A stretch of DNA of 64,000 bases from Geminicoccus roseus DSM 18922 (GTDB lineage: Bacteria > Pseudomonadota > Alphaproteobacteria > Geminicoccales > Geminicoccaceae): contig NZ_KE386572.1 in NCBI RefSeq assembly GCF_000427665.1, forward strand, positions 3,000,196 through 3,064,195, written 5' to 3'. Below the pieces are notes generated by a model. The model had not been told where the DNA came from, did not search any database, and saw only the letters and a list, made by a program, of their open reading frames with translations. This document shows, one piece after another, positions 44,087-53,378 of this stretch; position 1 is the stretch's first letter, and every line of letters starts with the position of its first letter. Made by a program: the position numbers and the translations under genes.

Positions 44087-45783
44087 TCGCGGCCCGGCCC
44101 GTCAGGCGTCCGAGCGGCCTGCGCGAGGGGCGGCTCGGGCCGGGCCTCCTGTTCACGCTCGTCCTGGTCCTGGCCGGGCTGCCGGTGGCGCGCCTCCTGG
44201 CCCAGGCGCTTGGCGGCATGGATGGCGCCATGGCGCTCCTGCTGGCGCCGGCCAGCCTGGAGGCAGCCTGGCACAGCATCGAGAGCGCCCTGTTCTCCAC
44301 CCTGCTGGCCATGCTGCTGGGCGGCGGGATGGCGGTCCTGCTGGGCCTGTCCGACCTGCCGCAGCGGCGCGCCATCGGCATCCTGTTCGTGCTCTCGATG
44401 CTGATCGCCCCGCAGGTCACCGCCCTGGCCTTCACGGTGATGGCCGGGCCGGCCTCGCCGCTGCTCAACGCGCTGGGGCTGGCCCCCGCGGCCGGGACGC
44501 CCAACCCGCTGATCGGACGGGGCGGGGTCGTGCTGGTGCTGGGCCTGCACCATGCCCCGCTGGTGACGATCCTGCTCCTGGCGGGCCTGAAGACCATCCC
44601 CGACGAGCTGGCGGAAGCGGCCAGCCTGGGCGGCGCCGGCACGGGCGCAATCCTTCGCCGGATCGTCCTTCCGCTGCTCTACCCGCAGATCATCGCCGCC
44701 ATGCTGCTGGCCTTCGTCGCGGGCTTCGGCAATTTCGGCATCCCGGCGCTCCTGGGCATGCCCGCCGGCTACCTCACCCTGCCCACCCTGATCTTCCGGC
44801 GCCTGGTCGGCAGCGGCGCGGAAGTGATCGACGAGGCGGCCATCCTCTCCATGCTGATGGCGATCCTGGTCCTGGTGCCGGCCGGGGCCGCCGCCGCCGT
44901 GCTGGCCAGCACCGCGACCAGGCGCAGCAGCGAGCGGCCGCTGCGGCGGTTCTGGCGGCTGGGTCCGTGGCGGCCGGCGGCCTCTGCCGCTGCCTGGGCG
45001 GTCGTCGGCATCGTCCTTTTCCTGCCGCTCTGCTCCCTGCTGGCCTCGGCGCTGGCCCCGACCTATGGCGCCCGCCTGACGCTGAACTCCGCGACGCTCG
45101 GCCATTTTGCCGAGGTGCTCTGGCGCCAGGACGTCACCGTGCGGGCGTTCCGCAATTCCTTCGCCTTCGCCGGAGGCGCTGCCCTGGTCCTGGCCCTGGT
45201 CGCGGTGCCGCTGGCCCACGCGCTCGACCGGGCACCCGGCCGGGTGCGCGGCTTCCTCCTGCCGCTGGTCGAACTGCCCTATGCGCTGCCGGGGATCGTG
45301 CTGGCGATCGCCTGCATCCTCCTGTTCGTGAAGCCGCTGCCGCTCCTGGGCATCTCGATCTACGCCACGCCCTGGATCATCCTGTTCGCCTATGCCGCCC
45401 GGTTCCTGCCGATCGTGCTGAAGGCGCCACTGGCTGCGATGGCACAGCTGGAGCGCGCGCAGGAGGAGGCCGCCGCCGTGGACGGGGCCGGCCCATGGGC
45501 GCGGCTGCGCCACGTGGTGCTGCCGGCGCTGTGGCCGGCCATGGCGGCGGGCGGCCTGTTGGCCTTCCTGCTGGCGTTCAACGAGCTGACCGTCTCGGCG
45601 CTCTTGTGGACCGCCGGGACCGAGACGCTGGGGGTCGTGCTGTTCTCGCTGGAGGAGGCGGGCCTGGTCAGCGAGGCCAGCGCGGTCGCGCTCTCCGCCA
45701 CGGCGGTGGTGGCGCTCCTGGTGGTGGTGATCGACCGGCTGGGCGACCGGCTGCCGGAGGGGACGCTGCCCTGGCGGTTCTGA
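44083..45783 (+). CDS. Double-length ABC permease (FbpB/AfuB-like)
   Basis: This 566-residue inner-membrane protein contains two fused permease domains, each with a coupling loop: DELAEAASLGGAGTGAILRR (about 168-187) and LERAQEEAAAVDGAG (about 453-467). This is normal for the iron-type class. GTG start overlaps the receptor stop (GTGA). A partner ATPase (FbpC) is missing here, so the energy subunit must be encoded elsewhere. Confidence 0.9.
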   Translation: MIAARPVRRPSGLREGRLGPGLLFTLVLVLAGLPVARLLAQALGGMDGAMALLLAPASLEAAWHSIESALFSTLLAMLLGGGMAVLLGLSDLPQRRAIGILFVLSMLIAPQVTALAFTVMAGPASPLLNALGLAPAAGTPNPLIGRGGVVLVLGLHHAPLVTILLLAGLKTIPDELAEAASLGGAGTGAILRRIVLPLLYPQIIAAMLLAFVAGFGNFGIPALLGMPAGYLTLPTLIFRRLVGSGAEVIDEAAILSMLMAILVLVPAGAAAAVLASTATRRSSERPLRRFWRLGPWRPAASAAAWAVVGIVLFLPLCSLLASALAPTYGARLTLNSATLGHFAEVLWRQDVTVRAFRNSFAFAGGAALVLALVAVPLAHALDRAPGRVRGFLLPLVELPYALPGIVLAIACILLFVKPLPLLGISIYATPWIILFAYAARFLPIVLKAPLAAMAQLERAQEEAAAVDGAGPWARLRHVVLPALWPAMAAGGLLAFLLAFNELTVSALLWTAGTETLGVVLFSLEEAGLVSEASAVALSATAVVALLVVVIDRLGDRLPEGTLPWRF

Positions 45784-45883
45784 CCTGCCTTCTGACCTGC
45801 CGTTGTCGCCCACGCGAGCCGGCATGATGTGCTAGGGTGTGCGGGTCGTGCCGGTCACGACACCGACCCCGGGAGACGTCGCC

Positions 45884-46216
45884 ATGCCGCACAGCCCGAC
45901 CGACATGCAGCCCTGCATCGATGCCTGCCTGAACGCCTACCAGGTCTGCCTGTCCACCGCGATGGGCCACTGCCTGACCGAGGGCGGCCCGAACACCGAG
46001 CCCCGGCATTTCCGGCTGATGATGTCCTGCGCGGAGATCTGCCGGTCGGCGGCGCACTTCATGCTGATCGGCTCGCAGCACCATCCGCATGTCTGCGCCG
46101 AATGCGCCGAGATCTGCCAGGAATGTGCCGCCGACTGCACGCGGATCGGCGGCATGGATCCGTGCGTGGAGGCGTGCCGCCACTGCGCGGAGTGCTGCTG
46201 GAAGATGTCGGGCTGA
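45884..46216 (+). CDS. Four-helix-bundle copper-storage-like protein (DUF326/Csp3-like)
   Basis: This 110-residue cytoplasmic protein has 16 cysteines at helical spacing (11, 15, 22, 30, 49, 53, 71, 74, 78, 81, 85, 94, 98, 101, 104, 105) plus many His and Met. This pattern fits copper-storage proteins, where Cys line the core of a helix bundle and hold Cu(I). With no signal peptide it matches the cytosolic Csp3 type. ATG 45884 follows GGGAG; a GTG frame extends 15 codons upstream. TGCTAGGGT (45830-45838) may be an extended -10. Confidence 0.88.
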   Translation: MPHSPTDMQPCIDACLNAYQVCLSTAMGHCLTEGGPNTEPRHFRLMMSCAEICRSAAHFMLIGSQHHPHVCAECAEICQECAADCTRIGGMDPCVEACRHCAECCWKMSG

Positions 46217-46220
46217 CCGC

Positions 46221-46988
46221 TCAGCCGATCTCCAGGATCACCGGCGCATGGTCCGACGCGGTCTTGGCGGCCCTGGGCGCCGGGTCGATCCGGCAGGCGC
46301 TGGCCTGGTCCATGGCGTGCGGCGAAAGCAGGAAATGGTCGATGCGCAGGCCGTGGCCGAGTTCGAAGGCACGCGCTTGGTAGTGCCACCAGGAGAAGTC
46401 CTCGCCGGCCGGGTTCAGCCAGCGATAGGCGTCGTAGAAGCCGCGATGGCACACCCGGCGCCAGGCGGCGCGTTCCTCGGGATGGTAGCAGATCTCGCCG
46501 TCCCAGGCGCGCGGGTCGTGGACGTCGCAGGGCTCCGGGGCGACGTTCCAGTCGCCGCCGACCACCACCGGAGTGCCGTCGGCCGAAAGCGCGGCCATCC
46601 GGGAGCCCACCCGGTCGAAGTAGCGCAGCTTGTAGGCAAAGGCGTCGGAGCCGACCGAGGTGCCGTTCGGCAGGTAGAGCGACGCCATCCGGTAGGGGCC
46701 GACCGTGGCCTCGATCCAGCGGGCCATGCTGTCGCCGTCCTCGCCCGGCAAGCCACGCACTACGTCCTTGGGCTCCGGCCTGGACAGGATGGCCACGCCG
46801 TTGAGCGGCGCCGAGCCCCACAGCGACAGGTGGTAGCCGCGCTCGGCGAACGGAGCGGCCGGGAACTTGTCGTCGGTGACCTTGGTCTCCTGGAGGAGGA
46901 GCACGTCCGGCTGCTCGGCGTCGATCCAGCCCAGCAGGGCGTCCAGGCGTGCGCGCACGCCGTTCACGTTCCAGGCGACCAGCTTCAT
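46221..46988 (-). CDS. xthA: Exodeoxyribonuclease III
   Basis: This 255-residue AP endonuclease/3' exonuclease of base-excision repair has NVNGVRARLDALLGWI at the N-terminus, the metal-binding QETKV (Glu), GGDWNVAPEPCDVHDP in the middle and SDHAPVILEI at the C-terminus (catalytic His). Length is standard. It lies 31 bases downstream of erpA on the same strand, so it is probably co-transcribed, and converges with the copper-storage gene 4 bases away. Confidence 0.94.
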   Translation of the reverse strand: MKLVAWNVNGVRARLDALLGWIDAEQPDVLLLQETKVTDDKFPAAPFAERGYHLSLWGSAPLNGVAILSRPEPKDVVRGLPGEDGDSMARWIEATVGPYRMASLYLPNGTSVGSDAFAYKLRYFDRVGSRMAALSADGTPVVVGGDWNVAPEPCDVHDPRAWDGEICYHPEERAAWRRVCHRGFYDAYRWLNPAGEDFSWWHYQARAFELGHGLRIDHFLLSPHAMDQASACRIDPAPRAAKTASDHAPVILEIG

Positions 46989-47019
46989 CGGGATCTCTCG
47001 GAGGGGCGAGCCTGGCGGC

Positions 47020-47370
47020 TCACATGGCGAAGCTGGTGCCGCAGCCGCAGGACGACTTGGCGTTCGGGTTGCGGACCTGGAAGTAGGACCCGTTCAGGTC
47101 CTCCACGAAGTCCAGCTCCGAGCCGATCAGGTAGAGCAGCGACATGCCGTCGATGACGACCTTCGCCCCCTGCTTCTCGATCGCGATGTCGTCCGGCTCG
47201 TTCTGAGTGCCGAGTTCGAACTCGTACTTGAAGCCGGAGCAGCCGCCGCCCGAGACCCCGACGCGCAGGTGACCGTCGCCCAGCCCCTCGCGATCCAGGA
47301 TCGCACGGATCCGGCGGGCCGCGCTGTCGGAGACCTGGAAGGGGTCGGGCCGCGGGTTCGGTTGCGACAT
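47020..47370 (-). CDS. erpA: Iron-sulfur cluster insertion protein ErpA (A-type carrier)
   Basis: This 116-residue A-type carrier delivers iron-sulfur clusters to target enzymes. All three ligand cysteines are present: Cys44 in SGGGCSGFKYEF, Cys108 and Cys110 in SSCGCGTSF. ATG 47370 follows AGAGGCG; the frame extends 33 codons upstream with no family similarity. It is divergent from dgt, with a good promoter ahead. IscA is an alternative name, but a lone gene with this sequence fits ErpA. Confidence 0.92.
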   Translation of the reverse strand: MSQPNPRPDPFQVSDSAARRIRAILDREGLGDGHLRVGVSGGGCSGFKYEFELGTQNEPDDIAIEKQGAKVVIDGMSLLYLIGSELDFVEDLNGSYFQVRNPNAKSSCGCGTSFAM

Positions 47371-47441
47371 GGGACGCCTCTGTGGTTGATCCGCCCCATC
47401 GGACCGGGCAAGGACGGGTTCCGAGGAAGCGTGCTCATCCC

Positions 47442-47469
47442 AAAGTAGGTAGCGGCGTAGTATTGTCAA
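47442..47469 (-). promoter_or_regulatory. Sigma-70 promoter candidate of erpA
   Basis: On the minus strand a perfect -35 TTGACA is followed after 16 bases by TACTTT. Transcription would start near 47435, about 65 bases before the erpA ATG. The region overlaps the upstream side of dgt, which reads the other way. Confidence 0.5.
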
Positions 47470-47483
47470 ACGGCGCCAGCACC

Positions 47484-48677
47484 ATGGAGGGTGTCATTTC
47501 GCAATCCGGGCCATCCACCGGGGCAGGGCGCGCCCCGTTCGCCGCCGACCCCGGCCGCAGCCGCGGACGCATGCTGGCGGAGCCGGACAGCGCGCCGCGC
47601 TCGCCCTGGCAGCGCGACCGCGACCGGATCGTCCACGCCACCGCGTTCCGCCGCCTGGAGGCCAAGACCCAGGTGTTTGCCGCGCTGGAAGGCGACCATT
47701 TCCGTACCCGGCTGACCCACACGCTGGAAGTCAGCCAGATCGGCCGGACCATCGCCCGCTCGCTTCTTGTCGACGAGGACCTGACCGAGGCGATCGCGCT
47801 CGCCCACGATCTCGGCCACAGCCCGTTCGGCCATGCCGGCGAGGAGGCGCTGGACGACTGCCTGCGGGCGTTCGGCGGATTCGACCACAACGTGCAGACC
47901 TTCCGGATCCTGACCCGGCTGGAGCGGCGCTACGCTTCGTTCGACGGGCTGAACCTGACGGCGGAGACGCTGGAGGGCGTGGTCAAGCATAACGGGCCGC
48001 TCTTTGGCGAGGTGCCGGCGGTGTTCGCCGACTGGAGCCGCCGCCAGGACCTGCGCCTGCACCTGCAGCCCTCGGTCGAGGCGCAGATCGCCGCCCTTGC
48101 CGACGACATCGCCTATTGCAGCCACGACGTCGACGACGGGCTGCGGGCCGGCTTCTTCCTGCCTGACGAGCTGCGCGCCCTGCCGCTGGCCGCGCCGGTG
48201 GTGGACGAGGTGCGGGCGCTGCGGCCGGACCTGGAGCCCTCCCGGATGGCCGGGGAGATCCAGCGCCGCCTGATCGACCGGATGGTCCGCGACCTGATGG
48301 CCGAATCCGGCCGGCGCCTCGCCGAGCTGGCGCCGGGCTCGCCGGAGGAGGTGGCGCAGGCGCCCGGACCGTGCGTGGGCTTCTCCGCACCCATGCATGC
48401 GGCGGTCCTCGACCTCAGAGCGTTCTTGCGCGACCGGGTCTGGCACCACTACACGGTCAACCGGATGACGAGGCGCGCCAAGCAGATCCTGCGCGCACTG
48501 TTCGAGACCTTCTTCGAGGCGCCGGAATGCCTGCCCGAGGAGTGGCGCGCCCGGGCCGGGAGCGCTGGTTCGCGAGCATGTGCGGAGGCTGTGCGCGACT
48601 ATGTCGCCGGGATGACCGACCGTTTTGCGCTCGATGAGCACGACCGTCTTTTCAGGATTGCCCGTACCCGACCATGA
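47484..48677 (+). CDS. dgt: Deoxyguanosinetriphosphate triphosphohydrolase-like protein
   Basis: This 397-residue HD-domain enzyme hydrolyses dGTP or other dNTPs to nucleoside and triphosphate. HD ligands: RLTHTLEVSQIG (His79), ALAHDLGHSPFGHAGE (His108-Asp109, His112, His117) and a later DDIAYCSHDVDD. ATG 47484 lacks a strong ribosome site, but the conserved region begins soon after. Its stop overlaps argS (ATGA), a pairing common in alphaproteobacteria. Confidence 0.92.
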   Translation: MEGVISQSGPSTGAGRAPFAADPGRSRGRMLAEPDSAPRSPWQRDRDRIVHATAFRRLEAKTQVFAALEGDHFRTRLTHTLEVSQIGRTIARSLLVDEDLTEAIALAHDLGHSPFGHAGEEALDDCLRAFGGFDHNVQTFRILTRLERRYASFDGLNLTAETLEGVVKHNGPLFGEVPAVFADWSRRQDLRLHLQPSVEAQIAALADDIAYCSHDVDDGLRAGFFLPDELRALPLAAPVVDEVRALRPDLEPSRMAGEIQRRLIDRMVRDLMAESGRRLAELAPGSPEEVAQAPGPCVGFSAPMHAAVLDLRAFLRDRVWHHYTVNRMTRRAKQILRALFETFFEAPECLPEEWRARAGSAGSRACAEAVRDYVAGMTDRFALDEHDRLFRIARTRP

Positions 48678-50422
48678 ACCCGTTCGCGCTCATCGAAGCT
48701 GACCTCCGCGCCGCCCTGGACCGCCTCGTCGCCGAGGGGCGCCTGCCGGACGGGCTGGACCTTTCCCGGGTCTCCGTGGAACTGCCGAAAGACCCGAGCC
48801 ATGGCGACGTCGCCAGCTCGATCGCGATGATGCTGGCCAAGCCGGCCCGGATGCGCCCGCTCGACATCGCCCAGGCGGTGGCGGAACAGCTGCGCGCCCA
48901 GGAGCGGTTCGCCGAGGTGGCGGTGGCGCCGCCGGGCTTCGTCAACATCCGGATGCAGCCGGGCTTCTGGCAGGCGGTGGTCCCGGCGATCATGCAGGCC
49001 GGCGCCGATTTCGGCCGCAGCGACACCGGCAGGGGCCAGAAGGTCGACGTCGAGTACTGCTCGGCCAACCCGACCGGGCCGCTCCATGTCGGCCACGCAA
49101 GGGGCACCGTGTTCGGCGACGCGCTGGCCTCGATCCTGGAGCGGGTCGGCTACGACGTCACCCGCGAGTACTACGTCAACGATGCCGGCGCCCAGGTCGA
49201 GACCCTCGCCCGCTCGGTGCACCTGCGCTACCGCGAGGTGATGGGCGAGGACATCGGCGAGATGCCGGAAGGATATTACCCGGGCGCCTATCTGGTGCGG
49301 ACCGCCCAGGCCCTGGCGGTGCGCGACGGCGACCGGTGGCTCGGCAAGCACGAGGACGAGTGGCTGGAGCCGCTCAAGCGCTTCGCGGTCGAGGCCCAGC
49401 TCGAGATCATCAAGGACGACCTGGCGGCTTTGGGCGTCCACCACGACCTGTTCCTGTCCGAGCGCTCGCTGATCGAGGACGGGATGATGGAGGCCGCGCT
49501 GAAGCGGCTGGAGGCACTGGGCCTGCTCTATGTGGGTGAGCTTCCGCCGCCCAAGGGCAAGCCGTCCGAGGACTGGGAGCCCCGCCCGCAGCTCCTGTTC
49601 CGCGCCACCGACTTCGGCGACGACGTCGACCGGCCGCTCAAGCGCTCCAATGGCGCGTGGACATATTTCGCCGCCGACCTGGGCTGCCATTTCAGCAAGC
49701 TGCAACGCAGCCATACCTGGCTGGTCGACGTGCTGGGCGCCGACCATGGCGGCTACGTCAAGCGGCTGAAGGCGGCGGTGAAGGCGCTCTCGGAGGGCAA
49801 GGTCGAGCTGGAGGTGCGCCTGTGCCAGCTCGTCAACCTGATGGACGAGGGCAAGCCGCTCAAGATGAGCAAGCGGGCCGGCCGGATCGTGACCATGCGC
49901 GACGTGGTCGACGAGGTCGGCAAGGACGTGATGCGGTTCATGCTGCTCACGCGCAAGAACGACGCGCCGCTCGACTTCGACCTGGCCAAGGTGGTCGAGC
50001 AGTCCCGCGACAACCCGGTGTTTTATGTCCAGTACGCCCATGCAAGGGTCCGCTCGGTATTCCGCCAGGCGGAACAGCGCGGGCTCGGCCATCTGGCGCA
50101 GGACCTGGACCAGGCCGACCTGTCGCTGCTGACCCATCCGGCCGAGCTCGACCTGATCAAGAAGGCCTCGCTCCTGCCGCGGGTGCTGGAACATGCCGCC
50201 GTGCATGCCGAGCCACACCGGATTGCCTTCTGGACCATGGAACTCGCCGCGGAGTTGCATGGGCTCTGGACGAAAGGGTCGGAGGACGAGAATTTGCGGT
50301 TCCTCGTCGAGGCCGAGCCGGAGCGCACGCGGGCGCGGCTGGCCATGCTCGAGGCGGCTCGGACGGCGATCGCGGCCGGCCTCGACATTCTCGGGGTGAC
50401 CGCGGTGGACGAGCTGCGCTGA
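48674..50422 (+). CDS. argS: Arginyl-tRNA synthetase
   Basis: This 582-residue class I synthetase charges tRNA-Arg. It has the N-terminal recognition domain, HIGH-type motif TGPLHVGHARG near residue 135, and KMSKR (PLKMSKRAGRIVTM near 396). The C-terminal anticodon-binding domain ends LDILGVTAVDELR. ATG overlaps the dgt stop by 4 bases. Essential housekeeping gene. Confidence 0.96.
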   Translation: MNPFALIEADLRAALDRLVAEGRLPDGLDLSRVSVELPKDPSHGDVASSIAMMLAKPARMRPLDIAQAVAEQLRAQERFAEVAVAPPGFVNIRMQPGFWQAVVPAIMQAGADFGRSDTGRGQKVDVEYCSANPTGPLHVGHARGTVFGDALASILERVGYDVTREYYVNDAGAQVETLARSVHLRYREVMGEDIGEMPEGYYPGAYLVRTAQALAVRDGDRWLGKHEDEWLEPLKRFAVEAQLEIIKDDLAALGVHHDLFLSERSLIEDGMMEAALKRLEALGLLYVGELPPPKGKPSEDWEPRPQLLFRATDFGDDVDRPLKRSNGAWTYFAADLGCHFSKLQRSHTWLVDVLGADHGGYVKRLKAAVKALSEGKVELEVRLCQLVNLMDEGKPLKMSKRAGRIVTMRDVVDEVGKDVMRFMLLTRKNDAPLDFDLAKVVEQSRDNPVFYVQYAHARVRSVFRQAEQRGLGHLAQDLDQADLSLLTHPAELDLIKKASLLPRVLEHAAVHAEPHRIAFWTMELAAELHGLWTKGSEDENLRFLVEAEPERTRARLAMLEAARTAIAAGLDILGVTAVDELR

Positions 50423-50459
50423 ATCGATTTTCCGCTGCCGGTTCTGGTCTTCAGAAAGC

Positions 50460-51656
50460 ATGGGTCCAATGTCCGACAATTCGTTCGATGCCGCGCAGAG
50501 AGCCCTGAGGAACCGGGCGGTGGTCGATCTGGAGGAGCCGCTGCCCGACGAGCAGCCGACCCGCTGGTGGCTGCGCGTCGTCGTGCTGCTGGTGTTCTTC
50601 GTGTTCGGCGCGATCGTCTGGCTGTCCTGGCAGGACAATGCCGGCGACGGGACCCCGGTGATGGTTCAGGCTCCCGAGGAGCCGATCAAGGAGAAGCCGG
50701 TCGACGAGGGCGGGCTGACGCCGCGCAACGCCGGCAGCGAGATCGCCAGCGTGCTGGGGGAGAACCCGGACGACGCCGGGGAGCCGCCGGCGGTGGGCCC
50801 GGTGCCGAGCAGCCAGCCGCCGGCCCAGGTCGCCGAGGAGGTCGAGGAGGTCATCCCGCCGGCCGACAGCGCCGCCGGCTTCGGCGAGACCGAGGTCGAG
50901 AGCGCTGATGCGGACGGTTTCACCGAGCCCAGCGCCACCGCCATGGATCCCGCTGCCGGCGAGGAAGCCGGCGCGCGTCCGTCCATGGGCGAGATCATGG
51001 CGGAGACCATGGACGACGCGGCCCCGGGCCAGGACGGCGTCGTGGTCGACACCCGGCCGACGGTCCGCCCGCCGTCGAGCCCGCAGCCCGACGCGCTGGC
51101 GTCCGCAACCCCGGCCGTGCCGCCGTTGAGCGAGACGCCGCCCGCCGCGCCCCAGGCGCCGGCCGCACCGGCGACCGCTCCGTCCGCGCAGGCGCCCATG
51201 CCGGTGGTGCCGCCGGCGGTGGAGAGCGGGCCGGTGGTGCTCAAGCGCACCATGCCGGCACAGATCATCGCCGTGGATCCGCCCCAGCCCGCGGCGGCAC
51301 CGGAGCCGGCGGCGGCGCCGGAACCCGCGGCCGCGCCGGTGACGACGCCGACCCCGCCCACGCCGCCCGCCGCGCCGGTGGCGAGCGAGCCGCCGGCGGC
51401 CGAGCCCGCCAACTCGATCCGCATCCAGGTCGCCTCCTTGCGCGACGAGGCCGGCGCGAACACCGCCTGGGAGCGGGTGGCAAGCCGGAACCCCGAGGTC
51501 TTCCAGGGCCGCCGCCGGGTCATCACCCAGGCGGAGGTCAAGGGCACCACCTACTATCGTGCGCAGCTGGCGGGCTTCGCGTCCCAGGCGGAAGCCAGGG
51601 CGGCCTGCGAGGCGGTCAAGGCCAACGGCAGCGATTGCCTGGTCGTAGGCCGCTGA
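50460..51656 (+). CDS. SPOR-domain membrane protein
   Basis: This 398-residue inner-membrane protein has a cytoplasmic N-terminus, one membrane segment (about 36-56), a long Pro/Ala/Glu-rich periplasmic linker (about 60-315) and a C-terminal SPOR domain (about 318-396: SIRIQVASLRDEAGANTAWE ... YYRAQLAGFASQAEARAACE). SPOR domains bind denuded septal peptidoglycan, so a division or envelope role is likely. A second ATG at 50469 is a possible start. Its stop shares a base with nagZ. Confidence 0.9.
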   Translation: MGPMSDNSFDAAQRALRNRAVVDLEEPLPDEQPTRWWLRVVVLLVFFVFGAIVWLSWQDNAGDGTPVMVQAPEEPIKEKPVDEGGLTPRNAGSEIASVLGENPDDAGEPPAVGPVPSSQPPAQVAEEVEEVIPPADSAAGFGETEVESADADGFTEPSATAMDPAAGEEAGARPSMGEIMAETMDDAAPGQDGVVVDTRPTVRPPSSPQPDALASATPAVPPLSETPPAAPQAPAAPATAPSAQAPMPVVPPAVESGPVVLKRTMPAQIIAVDPPQPAAAPEPAAAPEPAAAPVTTPTPPTPPAAPVASEPPAAEPANSIRIQVASLRDEAGANTAWERVASRNPEVFQGRRRVITQAEVKGTTYYRAQLAGFASQAEARAACEAVKANGSDCLVVGR

Positions 51657-52666
51657 TGCTCGCGGGCGTCCTGGGGATCGATGGGACCGAGCTCACGGAC
51701 GAGGAGCGGGACTTCCTGCGCGAGACGCCGCCGGCCGGCGTGATCCTGTTCGCCCGCAACATCGCCGACCGGGACCAGTTGCGCCGGCTGACCGATGCGA
51801 TCCGCACGGCCGCCAGTCCCGCCCGGCCCCTGGTGTTCATCGATCAGGAAGGCGGCCGGGTGATGCGGCTGCGCCCGCCGGTCTGGCGCAGCCTGCCGGC
51901 CATGGCCCGGATCGGCGAGCTGTGTCTCGGCAACCCGGGCGCGGCCGACCTGGCGGCCGAGGCGGTCGGCCGGCTGATCGGGGCGGATCTGGCCGAAGCG
52001 GGCATCGACGTTGCCTGCGCCCCGGTGCTGGACGTGGCCGCGCCGGGCCTGACCGAGGCCATCGGCAGCCGGGCGTTCTCGGGCGATCCCGAGGTGGTGA
52101 GCCGGCTCGGGCGCAAGGTGGCCGATGGCCTGCTCGCCGCCGGGATCCTGCCGGTGATCAAGCATCTGCCGGGCCATGGCCGGGCGCTGGTCGACAGCCA
52201 CATGGGGCTGCCCGTGGTGGAGGCCGGCCGGGACGACTTGGCCGCCCGGGACTTCCGGCCGTTCCAGGCCCTGGCCGACCTGCCGATCGGCATGACCGCC
52301 CACATCCTGTTCCGGGCCATCGACCCCGACCGGCCGGCCACCCTGTCGGCGAGGGTCATCGAGGACGTGATCCGGGGCGAGATCGGCTTTGCCGGGCTGC
52401 TGCTCTCCGACGATCTCGGGATGGGGGCGCTGTCCGGCGGCCTTGCCGGCCGGGCCTCCGATTGCCTGGCCGCCGGCTGCGACCTGGCGCTCGCCTGCAG
52501 CGGCCGGATCGAGGACGCCCGCGTCCTCGCCCAGACCCTGCCGGAACTGGCCGGCGAGCCGCTGCGCCGCTACGAGCAGGCGCTGGCGTTCAGACCGGCC
52601 GCTCCGGCCGCCGTCGATGTCGCCGCCGACGAGCATCATCTACGCGCGACGCATCTCGTCGCCTGA
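51656..52666 (+). CDS. nagZ: Beta-N-acetylhexosaminidase NagZ
   Basis: This 336-residue GH3 enzyme removes N-acetylglucosamine from muropeptides during cell-wall recycling in the cytoplasm. It has VFIDQEGGRVMRLRPP, KHLPGHG (the usual KHFPGHG) and DSHMGLPVV with the catalytic Asp/His loop, and LLSDDLGMGAL. ATG shares a base with the SPOR stop (TGATG). No signal peptide, as expected. Confidence 0.94.
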   Translation: MLAGVLGIDGTELTDEERDFLRETPPAGVILFARNIADRDQLRRLTDAIRTAASPARPLVFIDQEGGRVMRLRPPVWRSLPAMARIGELCLGNPGAADLAAEAVGRLIGADLAEAGIDVACAPVLDVAAPGLTEAIGSRAFSGDPEVVSRLGRKVADGLLAAGILPVIKHLPGHGRALVDSHMGLPVVEAGRDDLAARDFRPFQALADLPIGMTAHILFRAIDPDRPATLSARVIEDVIRGEIGFAGLLLSDDLGMGALSGGLAGRASDCLAAGCDLALACSGRIEDARVLAQTLPELAGEPLRRYEQALAFRPAAPAAVDVAADEHHLRATHLVA

Positions 52667-52676
52667 AGGAGCGATC

Positions 52677-53378
52677 TTGAGCGATCTGGCCGCGCAGGCA
52701 CATGTCCTGTCGATCTACCTGATCCCGCTGGTGCTGGCGATCACCCTGCATGAAGCCGCCCACGGTCTGGTCGCCGACAAGCTGGGCGATCCCACCGCCC
52801 GCCAGCTGGGCCGGGTCAGCCTGAACCCGCTGGTGCATGTCGACCCGGTCGGCACCTTCGTCCTGCCGGGCATCCTGCTGCTCACCGGCAGCCCGTTCCT
52901 GTTCGGCTGGGCGAAGCCCGTGCCGGTGCGCTTCGGCTACCTGCGCCACCCAAGGCGCGACATGGCGCTGGTGGCGCTGGCGGGTCCGGGCGTCAACATC
53001 GCCATGGCGTTCGCCGCAGCCCTGGTGCTGCACCTGACCCTGGGCCTGGACAGCCGGGTCGGCGAGTGGGTCAGCCAGAACCTGACCGCCTTCGTCAACG
53101 TCAACGTGGTCCTGGCGGTGTTCAACATGCTGCCGCTCCTGCCCATGGATGGCGGCCGGGTCCTCAACTCGCTCCTGCCGCCGGCACTTGCCTGGAAGCA
53201 TGCCAAGACCGAGCGCTACGGCCTGCTGATCCTGCTGGGCATCCTGTTCCTCGGGCCGCTGCTCGGCTCGATCTGGGGTATGCAGATCAACCTGATCGAG
53301 CCGATCCTGATGCCGCCGGTCGAGTTCGTGTTCCGCTGGGTCTACATCCTGACCGGCTGGGGCGACCCGTTGTCGTGA
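52677..53378 (+). CDS. Site-2 protease-family membrane metalloprotease (M50)
   Basis: This 233-residue multispan membrane protein has the zinc motif HEAAH (His25, Glu26, His29) in the first segment region and the second ligand motif FNMLPLLPMDGG. It is of the compact Rip/YwhC type without a PDZ domain. The start is TTG at 52677 with AAGGAG 6 bases upstream. It is conserved between nagZ and scpA in many alphaproteobacteria. Natural substrate unknown. Confidence 0.9.
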   Translation: MSDLAAQAHVLSIYLIPLVLAITLHEAAHGLVADKLGDPTARQLGRVSLNPLVHVDPVGTFVLPGILLLTGSPFLFGWAKPVPVRFGYLRHPRRDMALVALAGPGVNIAMAFAAALVLHLTLGLDSRVGEWVSQNLTAFVNVNVVLAVFNMLPLLPMDGGRVLNSLLPPALAWKHAKTERYGLLILLGILFLGPLLGSIWGMQINLIEPILMPPVEFVFRWVYILTGWGDPLS

